Position numbers and translations under genes: made by a program. Shown here one piece after another: positions 1 through 10,492 of a stretch of 48,524 bases of DNA. How positions within the stretch are numbered: position 1 is the first letter of the stretch; the number at the start of each line of letters is the position of its first letter. The stretch covers positions 1-48,524 of the forward strand of contig JAULBX010026086.1 in the NCBI GenBank assembly GCA_032358255.1, given 5' to 3'. The notes under the pieces were generated by a model. It had not been told where the DNA came from. It did no database searches and worked only from the letters and a program-made list of their open reading frames with translations. The stretch is from Heterotrichella gracilis (lineage: Eukaryota; Sar; Xanthophyceae; Tribonematales; Xanthonemataceae).

Positions 1-524
1 AGCGCTTCGGGGCTGGGTGTCAGGACAGGTACGCCAACAGGCTGGCTTGCTACCGCGCTGGCATCAACCAATTCCCCTGCGAGGGGTCTGTAGTCATGTG
101 CCTGGGGCTGATGGGCCCAGAGGCGATGGGGTTTGCATGCGTGCGGGAGCCTACCATCCGAGTCACTGCCCAGGTGATGAGAGGAGACGGTGTGCGGGGG
201 TGAAATCGTTATGTCAGATAGGGAATGTGATATGCTTTGTGGCAATGTGTGAGCCCACCAACCCAAGGGCAACGCATATATGGGTGACTCTCGGGATCCC
301 CGCCCATTTGCCTCCTTTGTCCCTGGCGGGTTTCTGGTGTTCTAAGCTGGTTTGTTTCCACCAAATTGGGATCTCCTCTGCTTTCTGTATTCAAGACACC
401 CTGTCCCACACCCCAGCACCCTGCATCCCTTGTGCAGCCGCATGTGGTGGGCCAGGTCTTTATTTCCAGTCCATGCATTCTGATTTTGCGTCCCCGTTGG
501 CTCGAATGCCCACTCCACGCGCAG

Positions 525-3500
525 GTGCAGATGGTGGGCCTGATCGCCCGCAGCGAGGCCAGGCTGCGCATCCCCGGGATCAACCCACGGGCCGAGCACG
601 CGCACGCGCTGGCGGTGGCGGTGCCCTGGCTGGTGCATCGCGCCACCTACAAGGGGGCGTACTCTGTCGCGGTGCTGCCGCTGGACTCGGCCTGCGTGGT
701 CCTTGCTGAGGCGCTGCGGGTGGTGCTGCGGTTGTACCTGGACGGGCAAGTGGGGGAGCGGGTGATGGAGGTGCGGTGGTGGTGTGGGTGGGAAGGGGGA
801 AGTGAACAAACTGGAGCAAACAACCCTGCGCATGATTGTGCAAGGCCAAACCTCCTCTACTGCAGAACCGGTTCCAGGTTTCCGTGGTAGTTTCATGGCA
901 GCAGCACCAGGGCCTGCAATTAGGGTTTCAAGGTGCAGAGCAGGGTTATCCAAGGCATGAGTGCCATACCCTGTGTGCAATGCATTGGCAAGGCAGCACT
1001 ACAGCCCTCTCCTTCCTCCTCCCTCAAAACACACCGACCCCCACTCCTTGCTCGATCTAACCACCCTCCCCTCCCTGGCTCCCGCAGTCCAGGGCCCTGG
1101 CACCCACCTGCAGTCTGCTTGCAAGGATCCTCACAGAGTCGGATGCAACAGATGCCTCACGCGCTCCCGCCTTTGCGCCCTCCGTCACCCTGTTCTGCAG
1201 TTTTTCCCGCATGTGCCATGCCGCACTGCTTGTGCGCACCTCACCCGCGGGCGCAGCGGCGCAGTCCGCCTGCCCCACCACGCCACTGGCGCTCCTCATG
1301 CACCGCGCAGGCTTCAAGCGCGTCATCGGGGCAATCCTGGGCAGCAGGTGGGTGCTGTGGGTCTGCTAGGGTCTGGGTTGGGGTTTAGGGTGGAGGGCGG
1401 GCTTCACGAGCATCACCAGGGCCGAGGGGTTTGTTAGGGTTTGCTAGGGCCTGGTCCAGGGTTAAAGATAGGGACGCGCGTCATGCCTCTCATCGAGGGC
1501 CATATTTGCACAGCACAGGTTGACGATGGTTGGGCCTGCTCATTCTGAGCATTTCTGAGCAGACAAAGCAATTCAGAGCAGATGTGTACAAGGGTTTAGG
1601 GTTTGGGGTTTAGGGTGTCTCCACCGGGGTGCTGCAGCAGCAATGGTATGGCCAGTACATGCACATTGAGCATGATCAAGTAACCAGACCATGCAAATTC
1701 CATCAACCTGTTCAATTTTCCAGCGCATTGTTTTTACATCAAACCTGTTCCACGAGCCAGCATGTGCGGCCATATCACCAGAGGCGTTCGCTTGCTGTGC
1801 AGGAATAAGCCCTAAGCCCTGACCTCAAACCACGTTTTGCCCACTGTGCAGGAGTCTCTTCGAGGTGGAGTTGCTCGTCAAGGACCTCTTCCCCTGCACA
1901 CCCCAACATTTGTTGCCCCCTTGTCCCGCCTGTCCCCCCCACCCCCCGCCACCCTGGGCCAGCTGGCAGAGGAGTGCCTGTGGGACATGGTGGTGGAGGG
2001 GGAGGGGAAGGCGGCGCAGGGGGTGTACCATGATGCGAATGTAATGGGGGGCGCGCTCAGGTGGGTTGGGATGCGGGGGAGATGGGGCTGCGGCAGTGGG
2101 TTCTATAGGTTTACGGTTTAGGATGTACGGTGTAGGGGTTTGCTGTCTTTCACGGATCTCTGCCATATGGCAATCCAAAAAGTTCCAATCAAGCGCTTCC
2201 AGTTATTTGCACCTTATCACAGGTCATCACACATGATCGCACCTCATCCCATGTGCTCCTCCCAGGTACCTGCTGCACTGATTTTAATGAGAAATCATCA
2301 CACATGATCGCACCTCATCCCATGTGCTCCTCCCAGGTACCTGCTGCACTGATTTTAATGAGAAATCATCACACATGATCGCACCTCATCCCATGTGCTC
2401 CTCCCAGGTATCTGCTGCACCAATCAGGGTGCGAGCTCCGGCCCAACCTGTGGCACATGTGGGCGGCACTGTGCAGGGTCATACAGCTGGCAAGGAGGGA
2501 GGCAGGTGCGCCCAAGAAGTAATCAAGAGTTTAGGCCAGAGGGACTAGGGTAGGGTTGCAGGGATTAGCAAGGCAACTGCGCGTGGTTCAATAGGAAGGG
2601 CTTAGGGTTAGGGCAGGGGGACCTGAATAGGGTGTTCAAAAGTAGGGTTTAGGGGGACAGATGCGCATGGTGTGCACATGGGGAGGTGGGATGAAGCACC
2701 ATGCATGTACAGTATTTGATCACTTGATGCCATGTGTGTACTGTACATAATCACCGCATATTGAATGCGTACTGTACTTGATCACCGCATACTGGCCCTT
2801 CAATCCAAGCCTCGGATGGATATTTGGCACGACTGACCATCAGTGCCTGTGCCCCCCCCCCCCCCACGCCCATTCCCCACCCCGGGCTGTTGGTTAACAG
2901 ATTCTTCTGTTACAACAGGATGTTTTACTAAATCAATCATCATAATTTTGCTTACAAATTATGAAAGTTTTGAACCCCTCAGCGGCTACCCGACCCCTTT
3001 GTGACCCCGCTATGATCACTGCTGCCCACACCAAATGGTCCACTACTGACCAGTACACGGGCATGCGCCCCCGCACATGCGCTCTCTAAACCCTAAACCC
3101 TACCCCATCTTACCGCTATAGTGACCTGCTATTGGTGCGCAGGCTCGCTACCCCTGGCCCCCCCTGGGCAGGTTCCCGGTGAGTGGCAGCTGGCGGTGCG
3201 GGTGGACGCGGCGCTGCCACCTGGCGATGTGGTGTGGGAGCCAGCAAGTGCACGTGGCGCATAGGCAGCGATTGGGAGGAGAAGGTGCGGGGGCGCAGAA
3301 ACTGCATACTGGGGGTGTCAGAAAAGGGTACTTGTGAATGTGACAATGAGCAGTTGCCTTTTAGGTCCCTAGCGACCCTCTCGCGTTGGGCGGGCCTCCC
3401 AAACCGCACACCTAGGGGCAACAAGTTTTTAAGGTCTTTTCTATTGCAACACCTTTTGGTCCTCACTAGTGCTACAAGTAGCTGGGTAACCCTAGGGTAA

Positions 3501-4668
3501 AGCTCTGCTTGTTTTGCCACTACCAGACCCCTTGCCTTAACCATGCGCGCTACCCCCTTGCTGAATGTGCCTGCAGGCCGACCGCGTGTGCCGGGTGATG
3601 CACCGCGTATGCCACGAGCAGTGGGCAGCCGGCAGTGAACCCACCACCCACCATCCGGAGGTGCCACTGGCATCGGGCAAAGATGGAGGTGGAGGTGGTG
3701 GTGGTGGTGGAAGGGGTGGTGGTGATGGTGGTGGTGGTGATGATGGGGCCTCAACCTGCCACCTGGAGGTGGTGCTGCCAGGTGGCGCCAGCTGCAGCGC
3801 GGTGGTGCAGTGTGTGCGCTACGTGGACACACCACCTGGGATGCGGGGACTGGTGACTGCACTGGTGGTCAGCAGGAAATGGAGCAACGTGGCAGCGGTA
3901 GGGCGCCAAACCCTAAAACCTTATCTGAACGAAGGTGGCAGGGGTAATAGCCTAAAATCCTAATATAAATGGAGCGACGTGTCATGTCTGGGCATTGCCA
4001 AATAACGCCAGGCCTGGGGTGGATTGCTCTGTGGCTGTGGGGTTGATGTGGGGTTGCGCATGCATTTTTTTTTGTATTTTCCCAATTAAATGCCGAATGG
4101 ATGCTTCACTCCAGCTTGCTTGTGCTTGCAGTGCCAGCAGCGGGTGCAAGACCACCTGTCCCTTGATCACACAGCGATGGTGCTACGCTGGGGTGACTGG
4201 CTGGCGGGGGATCCAGAACCAGCACCCTGTGGAAGTCCCCTCGGCATCCTGCGCCAGGTGCTGGCGGCGGTGGCGCAGCAGTGCTTGGCGGCCCCCTCGG
4301 ATGATGATGCAGCGCGCTGGATGGAGCATGCCTGTGTGCTGTACGCCGTGCCCGATGCGGTGCGCGAGGATGGTGTGCACCTGACCGCATACTGCAGCAC
4401 CGCGCCGCTGTGGCCGCCGCTGGAGGGCGCACCACGGGGGTCCAATACTTCAGCCGCAGGGGAGGGGGTCAGCGGTGCGCACATGCGGCGGACGAAGCGG
4501 CGCGTGTGTAGCGCTTGCGGCGCTGCTGCGGGGGAGGATGGCGCGCCCCTGCGCAAGTGCCCATGTGGTAAAGCGCGCTACTGCAGCACCGACTGCCAGA
4601 ACCAGCACTGGCTGCAGCACAAGGCGGCGTGCAGGGAGGCGCGGCAGGCGGCGGAGAAACCCAGCTAG
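525..4668 (+). CDS. MYND zinc-finger protein (multi-exon; 5' end uncertain)
   Basis: The last exon ends in a clear MYND zinc finger (about 4508-4647). It has the CSAC pair, then KCPCG, RYCSTDC, QNQHW, and a final HKAAC, which is the Cys/His spacing of the family. MYND fingers bind proline-rich peptides in partner proteins. My exons are 525-749 or 525-770, 1088-1347, 1852-1876, 1963-2060, 2408-2505, 3143-3247, 3577-3897 and 4132-4668. Phases agree at all joins except after 3247, where the donor is uncertain; the 86-base intron at 1877-1962 is inferred to avoid a stop. The body contains hydrophobic helical stretches (for example SVAVLPLDSACVVLAEALRV) and a Gly/Asp-rich low-complexity run near 3683-3750. 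No SET domain is visible, so I do not call it a SMYD methyltransferase. The first exon may lie left of the window; 1-524 shows no exon I can support. Confidence 0.7.
1591..1616. repeat. telomere-like TTTAGGG tract inside an intron
   Basis: The tract carries imperfect repeats of the plant-type telomere unit (GGGTTTAGGG, then GGTTTAGGG). It lies inside an intron of the MYND gene, far from any sign of a chromosome end. Single or double copies of the same motif recur nearby, for example around 1385 and 2645. Confidence 0.8.
2225..2409. repeat. 71-bp tandem repeat carrying a splice acceptor
   Basis: Units begin at 2225, 2296 and 2367, an exact 71-base period. The first two are full length and nearly identical; the third runs into the real exon at 2408. 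Each unit contains a TCCTCCCAG acceptor followed by GTACCTGCTGCAC, nearly the same as the true exon start GTATCTGCTGCAC. Three alternative acceptors are therefore lined up in the intron. Only the last leads into a long open frame. Confidence 0.9.
3087..3103. repeat. CCCTAAA tract just upstream of an intron acceptor
   Basis: Two CCCTAAA-type units lie about 40 bases before the exon that starts at 3143. The sense strand is C-rich here, at the 3' end of the intron. Confidence 0.7.
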
Positions 4669-4710
4669 GGCATGCAGGAGGTGCGGCAGGCGGCGGGGAA
4701 CCCTAGCTAA
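4629..4710 (+). repeat. duplicated stop-codon end of the MYND gene
   Basis: Bases 4629-4668 (the last codons and TAG) are repeated with a few changes at 4672-4710, ending in TAA. Both copies contain GCGGCAGGCGGCGG and an AGCTAG/AGCTAA end. The second copy is past the stop and so lies in the 3' UTR. Confidence 0.85.
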
Positions 4711-4711
4711 G

Positions 4712-6419
4712 GCAGCTCGCGGTCTTGCCGGGAGGTCACCAATTGCCATCAGTGCGCACCATGAGGGGAAGGACCATAGTCCCCAGTGCTTCGATGGGAG
4801 CGTGTGTAAAAATGTGGGGGCGTGTGGTGTGCATCCCAGGGAGTTGTGTATATGCTGCAGGCCTTTGGCAATTCTGCACGATATGATAACTGTTTAATGT
4901 CCAACGACATCATGTGTAATTACCGGCATTCAATACTTTGAATGATATTGATTGCCATTTGAAATGGACCCGCCGTCGAACGTGCATGTGACTCCAAGGA
5001 TGACATGGGACTCCAAGGCATGTAATTACAGCCATCATGACCGGAAGAGGACTGGAGAGGACCTCTGGAGCTTGCTGTAACAATGTTACATGTCATGTTA
5101 CAGTCACTGTGTCACCTATTGAGGATGCAATGCCATCTGATGGCATGGTTCATGGTTGTCGTACATGCTTATAACTGTAGTTACCTGTCAGTGAATTAAT
5201 GATTAATCAAACCAATTAATATAGACTACACTAAACGCCAAGCCAATGATGTATATGACAAATCTCAACAACACTGAATACATATGCCTAAAAATGCTTG
5301 CCCAGCAAAGTTTGCTACGTGCACGTGGTGACAACCTGAGCAGCTATTGGTGGCGTCATGACGACAGTAAATAATAAACAACCGTTTTAATACCGCAATG
5401 GTTTTCAACTATGGCAAATCACAATGACGGGCTCATCGCTTCGCCTCCCACGCCATGCCCCAATCAACTCCTCTGCATCCCTCAAAATCTGCCCGGCCCG
5501 TTGAACGGTATGCGAACACAACCTCTAGCTATCAGCTTACAAAGGCACTGACCACCCCTTTTGCTGACATTCTGATTCCTGAAACCAGTTAAAATTCTGC
5601 CGCTGGGCCAACTGTGTCCCAAAAGGCCCCTGGGACCAGCTGCTGTCCAAAAAAGGGCCTTTGGGACCAGCCTCAGTTCCCATAGCACGTATTACGTGCG
5701 CCTGGGGCTGAAGCTGGTTTGCAAGGGCTGGGCCCTCCCAAATGTGCTGAAGGTGCCCCCCCGAATTCGCAGAAAACACCCAAAACGCAGCACCCGGCCC
5801 ACCCTCAAATGTGCTGCAGCCCATCCCCGAATTGCGCCTGGCCCATCAAAAAAATTGGGCACCTTTCCCCCACAATTGCGCTGGAAGCCATCCCCGAGAT
5901 GGATGTGCACACCGCCCCCACTGGCTCGATCAGCTTGCTGCAAGCTCGATGCTTGTCCAGCTGCTGCTGGCAGCTACATCACGGGGTGGTGCGCGGCTGC
6001 AGGCCGCTGGTATGCAGGCTTGCTATCGCTCATGCGCTTGCAGTACCTACGTTTCAAAATAGGTATTAAAGTGTTTTAGTGATGGAGATATGTTATTGCA
6101 GTGGAGAATTGACATGGCAAGATGAATTAAGAACACCGCCCCACGCAGTGATGCGTCATATGGCCCTTGACGCAAGTCAGGGATGGCAGGTGATACAGGG
6201 CAGGTGGTGCATGCACATGACGCACCAGCCCTTCCGTGCTAATTTCGAGCTCACAGTTGAAGGTTTCTTGTTCAAAAGTCTCATATGCTGGTTCAGGGAT
6301 TGGGGTGGGAGGTTTTGTGCTAAGCGTCTTCCATGCCGGTTTATGGTCCAGGGTTTTGTTCTACTGTTCTTCCATGCTGGAGCAGGGTTCAGGGCCTAAC
6401 AGGTTGTAGGGTGTAGGAT
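4712..6419. other. convergent intergenic region
   Basis: This region lies between the 3' ends of the MYND gene (+) and the RING1-like gene (-). It is AT-richer than the genes, and TGTAA, a common algal polyadenylation signal, occurs near 4803 and 4914. Open frames around 5480-5950 on both strands are short, Pro/Gly-rich and match nothing I recognise. I see no supported gene. Confidence 0.5.
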
Positions 6420-6485
6420 TCAATTACCAGGTCTTCCATGCTGGTTAGGGTTTAGGGTTACAATTACCAGGTCGTCCATGCTGTT
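6285..6485 (-). repeat. degenerate copies of the RING1 C-terminal codons
   Basis: The last RING1 exon encodes SMDDLVI near 6463-6485. Its DNA (read on + as AATTACCAGGTCGTCCATGCTG) recurs at 6423-6447 as AATTACCAGGTCTTCCATGCTG, separated by a GGGTTTAGGG tract. Looser CTTCCATGC(C/T)GG copies occur near 6329 and 6369, and a TCATATGCTGG form near 6285. The present stop codon (6420-6422) lies in the first duplicated segment, so the annotated C-terminus may have been extended by the duplication. Confidence 0.65.
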
Positions 6486-9400
6486 TGCCATGGCGAGGCA
6501 CAGCGTCCTCAATGTGGTGTCATCCCCCAAGAACCCATCAGATGTGACGCTGCTGTCCAATCGGCTGACGCTTGACAGCTGCACCACTGGACAGGAGCCA
6601 CACTGCTGCGACGCCTTCAGTGCCTGCAGCAGCAGCGGGCGTTGCAACATATTTTCATGTTTCATTTTTGGCTGCCAGAGCTGATCACCTACTCTCCTAG
6701 ATTCTAGGAGGTTAGATCAGTATGATGCGGTACGCCATGCCTTACTGCTAAGATAGGCTCGCCCCCAAATCACCCCCTTTTGGGGGCGATGTCTGTGCGC
6801 CCCCTCACATGTGTGCCCAAGCCAATGACCTACTAGGACACTCATCTCAACTATGGCGCGCATAGTGCTGCAATGGATCCAGTCATTGTGCTCAAACCCA
6901 GCTGTCAATACTACAGGCTCAATGTTCAAAGTGAGCCTAATCCGCTGTTTCCACCACCAGCCCCCCCCCCAAAACCTCACCTGCTTCAACTTGCCAATGG
7001 TGCAGTCCACTGGGCAGCACAGGTGCAGGCACCTGCTCCCAGCCATGCACCATCCATTACTCCCCTCCCCTGGCAGCTGCACCTTGACAATAACACTCTG
7101 CCCCTGGTACTCCCGCAACCTGCCCCGCGACTCCTGTGCCATCTTTGCGGCCAGCGCAGCGACAGCTTCCACGCTCTGCTCGTGCCACAGGATGTCGGGC
7201 TGGCCCTGTGGGCCTACACAAAGGAAGCACCATCTTTGGGTTTAGGGTTCAGGGTTTAGGCTGCCCCTTTGGGCATACAAGCAGGAAGCACCATTGTAGG
7301 GTTTAGGGTTGAGGGTGAAGGCTGGGGCTGTGGTCGTACACACAGGAAGCCGCATTTTGTTTCTGTTGACGCCAGTGGTCCTCCAGGCAATACCATCCAT
7401 TGCTATGCATTAATTAGGTATTGCCATGCCATACACCAGATCGACTTTCACCCCTAATATAATTCCGCATTTTTCATGTGTTTGCCGATTCCCATGGTAT
7501 GGACCACACAATTACGTACACAAAACCGATGACTTGTCATGACACCACCCACCAGCAAGTAAGCAACATTTGCAAGCCATGCTGTTGACGGGAAGATTAG
7601 CAGGGCATTGTTCTGCTGCGGCAACCGCGCCACCACCAGCACAGAAAACACAGAATTCCAAGTCGCAAAACGGGGTGAAGGGTAATCACTGCACTGTACC
7701 TTCAACAGCCACCTCCTCGCTTCGTTTCCGCTTCAAACCCCTGAGTGCAGCTGCTGCCCGTAGCATGTCCGACTCATGCGGGCTCTCCATGGATGTATAT
7801 GTGGATGTGGACGTGGATGTGGATGTGGTTGTGGTGGATGTGCGTGAAGGTGCTGCCCTGCCCCGAGGACGCCCCCTGCCTGCTGCCGAGGGGGGCCTGG
7901 GTGCTGGTGGGGTCGCTGTGCTCTGTGCATGGGCGTCCCCTGGCGCTGCATTGTACACCGCACCCCTTGGAGCCGTGGCGGTGACTACTGGGCTGACCTG
8001 CGCAAGGGGACTTCAATGAATTGGTAGTAAAGGGCGCAGGTCCTATGATGTAACATGGAGGATTCGGCAACATATTTGTTTTATCAGGTGAACACTGATG
8101 GCAATTCATTGCGAGCAGTGAACGCATGGCGTATTGCTGGTGTGTGCATAATATTGGAATTACGCCAATGTCGGCCGAATCCATTCAAAAATGAGAATGA
8201 GCAGCTCACAATTTCATGCAACATGGCCACCGGGGGCAAAATGAATTGGATGCGGGATGAAACCCCGGCTGGGCTGTCAGTTACTAAAGTGGATCGATGG
8301 CGCCATCTACCCACCCACCCACCGCACATGCATGTACCTGCAGGGGAATGATGGGCGCCACCATTACCACATCATTGGACCCCACAATCACCCCATTCCA
8401 AGAACAGGACCACCAATCCACCACCATGTTCACCACCAATTTCACAGCTTCAGCCACCCAACTCGAATGGGCCCTGAACTGGACATTACGTACCCGCGGT
8501 GGGCCGATGGGAGCCACCAATTTCACCCCAGCATATGGCTGCACCACCAATTTCACCCCAGCATTTGGCTGCGCCAGCTGATCGCTGCTGCTGACCTGCG
8601 CTGGTGTTGGGGCTGGGGCTGGTCGAGGGAGGCTTTGCTGTGGCAGAAGAGGTGGGGCTGTTGAGCCGCTGCTGACCCGGGCTGGCTTTGGAGGTAGGCG
8701 AGGGAGGTGCTGCAGTGGTGGGAGAGGTGGAGGCGTGGGGTTTCTGGCCAGGGCCAGCTTTGCACGCTGCGCCTCGATTTGTTGCAAGGCGTTCTTGAGT
8801 TGGAGGCCAGTCTTCATGCCAGCTTCGGTCACCTTCTGCAGCTCCTGGGCATCCTCCTGCAGCAGTGGAATGGTAGTTGTATATGTCAATATGTTGGATA
8901 CCAACGAGTGTGCCATATTGTCGTTTATGACAAAAACAGCCGGGAAACTGCTACAGCAACCTTGTTCAAAGGTTCTTCAGCCACACAGGCCAAAACAACT
9001 TACCTCTTCATACTTGTCAATGTCCACATAGAGGATCTGCAGCAGCTGCTCAAACCTTGCGTCCTGTGGAGGAGTTCAAGTACCTCAATAGCCAAACCTC
9101 AATACATATGCAAACAGGTTTCAGCTGGACAGGAAGTGCAGCAGCACTTGCAAGGTTGCTTACATGTTTACAGTCCCGTCTGCTTTGCATAGGAGCCTTG
9201 CAGAGAGGGCACTGTTTGCTCAACCCGCGCAAGGTGGTCTCAATACACTGTCCACAGAACCGGTGCAGGCAGGCCCCCACAGCCCTTGCTCCTTTCATAA
9301 TGCCTGCAAACCATACACTCAGTGACACTGCAGGGCAAACATAGCACAGCTTGCAGTTTTTTGCAGCTCTGTACAGGATACTATCAACTATGACTGAGCG

Positions 9401-9669
9401 AGACTGCGCACAAGGCGGCGACTGCAGTCCTTTTTCTGCAGTTTGCTTACCTCTGCATATTGGGCAAGAAGTCAGGTCCTCAAGCTTGTCTTTGTCGATA
9501 GTAACAACCCTGAACCGTTTAAACAAGGATGAGCAACCTGGCATTGGTTTCCTGTGTGCCAGACGGCTGACCATCGCTGTACTTACGCTGATTGGCCTTC
9601 AAGGTTGTTTGGGGAGGGAGCTACTTCCAAGGAAGCAGCAGCAAAGGGGCTCTGTAAAGACGGATCCAT
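6420..9669 (-). CDS. RING1-like E3 ubiquitin ligase of Polycomb PRC1
   Basis: Predicted nuclear ubiquitin ligase; RING1 proteins monoubiquitinate H2A in Polycomb repressive complex 1. My exons, high to low, are 9587-9669, 9451-9509, 9164-9303, 9004-9063, 8494-8856, 7700-7997, 6981-7213 and 6420-6623 (1440 nt, 479 residues), with all phases consistent. The RING finger is split by an intron: LTSCPIC, then ACLHRFCGQCIE and QCPLCKAPMQSRRD. It is followed by DARFEQLLQILYVDIDKYEE, which matches the (D)P(x)F(x)x-LYxxxDxYEE segment after the RING in RING1 proteins. The middle is Pro/Ser-rich, with an AT-hook-like GRGRPRGRAA and a KRKR basic patch. The C-terminal part (IVKVQLPG..., TLRTLCLAMANSMDDLVI) looks like a RAWUL ubiquitin-like domain. 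The start ATG sits before MDPSLQSPF. Exons 5-7 are less certain. Confidence 0.82.
7238..7260. repeat. telomere-like tract in a RING1 intron
   Basis: GGGTTTAGGGTTCAGGGTTTAGG on the + strand lies about 25 bases above the acceptor of the exon ending at 7213. On the gene's sense strand it reads CCCTAAA. A similar motif follows at 7296-7310. Confidence 0.8.
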
Positions 9670-10210
9670 AGCTAAATGTCTGGTCTCAAATTTGCAGCCA
9701 GAACCAAGTGTGGCTTGTGGTGGCAGCAGCAGCCAGCGTGTGACACAACTTTTCACCACTTCATACATACAGCATCTTGGATAACTCTTAGGTACAACAG
9801 AGAAGTTATCCAAGCTGAGGAACAACGAAATGAAGGAGCTAAACAGCTGATGCCATTTGAGGAGTTTCCACAAACCTGGCAAGCAGCAGGGCCAGCATCC
9901 AGATTTTGGTCCAAAATGACCATATGCATGCATATAGGGGGGATACTGGAAAATTTGACGGGGAGGTCACTTCCTGTCTCTCAAGCTAGACAGCTAAATA
10001 GTTCCGATATCACCTGCTGACAAGTCTTTTACCCGTCGGCAAAACGTGAGAGGTTTTGGACAGACTCCAGGCCGCTATACAAGCAAGCAGGAACCTGCCA
10101 TTGCTTCTCTTGCTGCCTCACTTCAACTGTCCACTGAGTGTTGACTAGGGTTTTGATTGGGATACCCTGAAGGACTCATACTCTCAACAGTCTGTACATA
10201 GCACCCAACC
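9670..10210. promoter_or_regulatory. shared upstream region of two divergent genes
   Basis: This 541-base interval separates the RING1-like start (-) from the small gene at 10211 (+), so it should hold both promoters and 5' leaders. I see no convincing TATA box or named element. Confidence 0.4.
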
Positions 10211-10492
10211 ATGGCCATCACTGTGCCTCAAGCGATCCTTTTTCTTGGCGGCAGCCTGTGCGTCAGCATGATTGGCTCGGCTCTCCTTTTGACTGGTGGG
10301 ATGGAAGGGGCTATCAGTAGGGGGTTCAAGGGCGCTGTGGACAACATTGCAGAGACCTACGTTGCTGGTGTCTCTTCCCAGAGGGAGAAGAGGGAGGCCA
10401 AGAAGAAAGCTTCTCGCCAGCAGCGCATCCCCCGGGGCCCGCTGCAGGCAGGCATCAAGGGCTGGGCGACGCTGCTAGCCCCAGTGCAGTGA
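10211..10492 (+). CDS. small membrane-type protein, unknown function
   Basis: This intronless frame encodes 93 residues. Residues about 7-29 are hydrophobic (AILFLGGSLCVSMIGSALLL), which would make one transmembrane segment or an uncleaved signal anchor. Then comes a lysine/arginine-rich stretch (QREKREAKKKASRQQR) at about 57-72 and a short C-terminal tail. The start is supported by an in-frame ATG in AACCATGGCC. I do not recognise the family. A single-pass protein with a basic soluble tail facing the cytosol, stroma or matrix is an inference. The gene is divergent from the RING1-like gene. Confidence 0.6.
   Translation: MAITVPQAILFLGGSLCVSMIGSALLLTGGMEGAISRGFKGAVDNIAETYVAGVSSQREKREAKKKASRQQRIPRGPLQAGIKGWATLLAPVQ

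Noticed and set aside
3116..3862. 248-residue minus-strand frame with a poly-His run
   Set aside because: It is antisense to MYND exons; the His run is the reverse of a GGT/GGC glycine repeat.
5482..5945. Overlapping frames on both strands (for example one with GTEAGPKGPFLDSSW)
   Set aside because: Low complexity, no domain and no consistent splice sites; treated as intergenic.
8284..8493. Continuation of the RING1 minus-strand frame below 8494
   Set aside because: A GTACGT donor at 8488-8493 and loss of protein character suggest that this is intron.
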